Assembly (NCBI RefSeq): GCF_018375725.1
Contig: NZ_JAHACR010000235.1
Coordinates: 1 to 6,917, forward strand
DNA length: 6,917 bases
Direction of reading: 5' to 3'
From: Burkholderia sp.
GTDB lineage: Bacteria > Pseudomonadota > Gammaproteobacteria > Burkholderiales > Burkholderiaceae
Numbering within the stretch: the first letter of the stretch is position 1; each line of letters starts with the position of its first letter. The notes beneath the pieces are model-generated. The model made no database searches. It saw only the letters and a program-made list of their open reading frames with translations, and had not been told where the DNA came from. This document shows positions 5,698-6,917 of the stretch, one piece after another. The position numbers were made by a program, and so were the translations under genes.

Positions 5698-6917
5698 TCA
5701 GTGAACGACGCGGTCGAACACGAACCTGCCGTCGCGAACGTCGACCGGAATCACGTCCTTCGGACCGAAACGGCCCGCGAGGATGAGCTTCGCGACCGGG
5801 TTCTCGATCTCCTGCTGGATCGCGCGCTTGAGCGGCCGCGCGCCGAACAGCGGATCGTAACCGACCTTCGCGATCTGCTCGAGCGCCGCTTCCGACACTT
5901 CGAGCGACATGTCGAGCTTCGCCAGGCGATCATGCAGACGCGCGAGCTGGATCTTCGCGATCGACTGGATGTTGCTGCGGTCGAGCGCATGGAACACGAC
6001 GACATCGTCGATCCGGTTCAGGAACTCGGGGCGGAAATGCAGCTTCACCTCGTTCCACACCGCCTCCTTCACCTCTTCCTGCGGCGCGCCTTCCATCGAC
6101 TGGATCACCTGCGAGCCGAGGTTCGACGTCATCACGATCACCGTGTTCTTGAAGTCGACCGTGCGGCCCTGCCCGTCCGTCATCCGGCCGTCGTAGAGCA
6201 CCTGCAGCAGCACGTTGAACACGTCCGGGTGCGCCTTCTCGATCTCGTCGAGCAGGATCACGCTATACGGCTTGCGGCGCACGGCTTCCGTCAGATAGCC
6301 GCCCTCCTCGTAGCCGACGTATCCCGGCGGCGCGCCGATCAGCCGCGCAACGCTGTGCTTCTCCATGAACTCGCTCATGTCGATGCGGATCAGATGCTCT
6401 TCCGAATCGAACAGGAAGCCGGCCAGCGCCTTGCACAGCTCGGTCTTGCCGACGCCCGTCGGGCCGAGGAACAGGAACGAGCCGTACGGACGGTTCGGAT
6501 CCGCGAGACCCGCACGCGAACGGCGGATCGCATCGGCGACCGCGTCGATCGCCTCGTTCTGGCCGACCACGCGTTCGTGCAGCTTTTCCTCGATGTGCAG
6601 CAGCTTCTCACGCTCGCCCTGCATCATCCGCGACACCGGAATGCCGGTTGCGCGCGACACGACCTCGGCAATTTCCTCCGCGCCGACCTGCGTGCGCAGC
6701 AGACGCGGACGCGTCGGGCTGTGCTGCTCCTGCTCTTCGGCCTGCGTGACCTGCTTCAGTTGCGCCTCGAGCTGCGGCAGCTTGCCGTACTGCAGCTCCG
6801 CGACCTTCTCCAGCTTGCCTTCACGCTGCAGCCGCGCGATATCCGCACGCACCTTCTCGATCTCTTACTTGAGCTGCGCGCTGCCCTGCACCGCCGCCTT
6901 CTCGGCCGTCCAGATCT
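5698..6917 (-). CDS. clpB: ClpB disaggregase, C-terminal part, interrupted by an in-frame TAA (partial)
   Basis: The C-terminal part of the Hsp100 ATPase that rescues aggregated proteins together with DnaK/DnaJ/GrpE as a cytosolic hexamer. The gene continues beyond the window. Counting from the GTG at 6852 (384 residues to the stop), the end of the M-domain coiled coil (1-40) precedes NBD2. NBD2 shows Walker A GPTGVGKT (130-137), pore loop GYVGYEEGG (177-185), Walker B VILLDE (198-203), sensor 1 MTSN (241-244), arginine finger in FLNRID (277-282, R280) and sensor 2 GARPLKR (337-343). Oddities: TAA at 6867-6865 splits QLK from EIEKVRAD in otherwise continuous ClpB sequence, where families usually have Glu. 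Also, residue 220 is Tyr in LLQVLYDGR, where Asp or Glu is usual. Either the gene is damaged or these are sequence errors. Translation from GTG 6852 would lack NBD1 and most of the M domain and would not be a working disaggregase. Confidence 0.93.
6865..6867 (-). other. clpB: premature in-frame stop codon in clpB
   Basis: The minus strand reads CAG CTC AAG TAA GAG ATC GAG. Upstream, to the window edge, the same frame reads IWTAEKAAVQGSAQLK, a good ClpB M-domain match, so the frame is correct on both sides and only this codon is wrong. A single G-to-T change (GAA to TAA) explains it. Confidence 0.85.

Noticed and set aside
1..6917. CRISPR, tRNA, rRNA, insertion sequence or phage features
   Set aside because: No spaced direct repeats, tRNA-like cloverleaf, transposase motif or terminal repeats were seen. 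Base composition is uniform apart from short AT-rich regulatory patches.

Overview
The window is high-GC proteobacterial DNA, most likely from a Burkholderia of the cepacia complex. GC-rich third codon positions, the full protein set (GT-C glycosyltransferase, NorM-type MATE pump, ClpB) and recalled similarity to Burkholderia proteins support this. From memory, unverified: a norM gene linked to polymyxin tolerance was described in Burkholderia vietnamiensis, and this region could be that locus or its counterpart. No mobile element, CRISPR array, tRNA or rRNA was seen.

Layout, left to right. Positions 1-136 hold the probable tail of an upstream gene on the plus strand. It reads well only if one base is skipped near position 34. 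Next comes a plus-strand pair: a 584-residue polytopic glycosyltransferase of the ArnT/PMT superfamily (153-1907), then a 460-residue MATE exporter, NorM (1910-3292), starting on GTG two bases after the first gene's stop. Converging on them is a minus-strand pair: a MerR-family regulator (4213-3752) and a carboxymuconolactone-decarboxylase-like protein (3768-3334), overlapping by 17 bp. Upstream of merR is a textbook MerR-type promoter, with a 19-bp spacer and a perfect dyad operator. Back on the plus strand are a secreted helix-hairpin-helix protein of ComEA type with a histone-H1-like Lys/Ala/Pro tail (4487-5083) and a small YidB/DUF937 protein (5171-5602). A strong hairpin terminator then separates these from the C-terminal part of clpB, which enters from the right on the minus strand (6917-5698).

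The GT and NorM genes probably form one transcription unit concerned with the cell envelope and drug resistance. MerR and the CMD protein form a self-contained, probably autoregulated stress or electrophile-response pair. The HhH and YidB genes are co-oriented, with a possible weak terminator between them. ClpB is the housekeeping disaggregase.

The most notable observations are the merR promoter with its almost absent leader, the HhH protein's tail, and three apparent lesions. The lesions are an in-frame TAA in clpB, an Asp-to-Tyr change at a conserved acidic position of ClpB NBD2, and the apparent frameshift at the left edge. Two of the three lie near the window ends, so sequencing error is at least as likely as true gene decay. 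I see no convincing wholly new system here.
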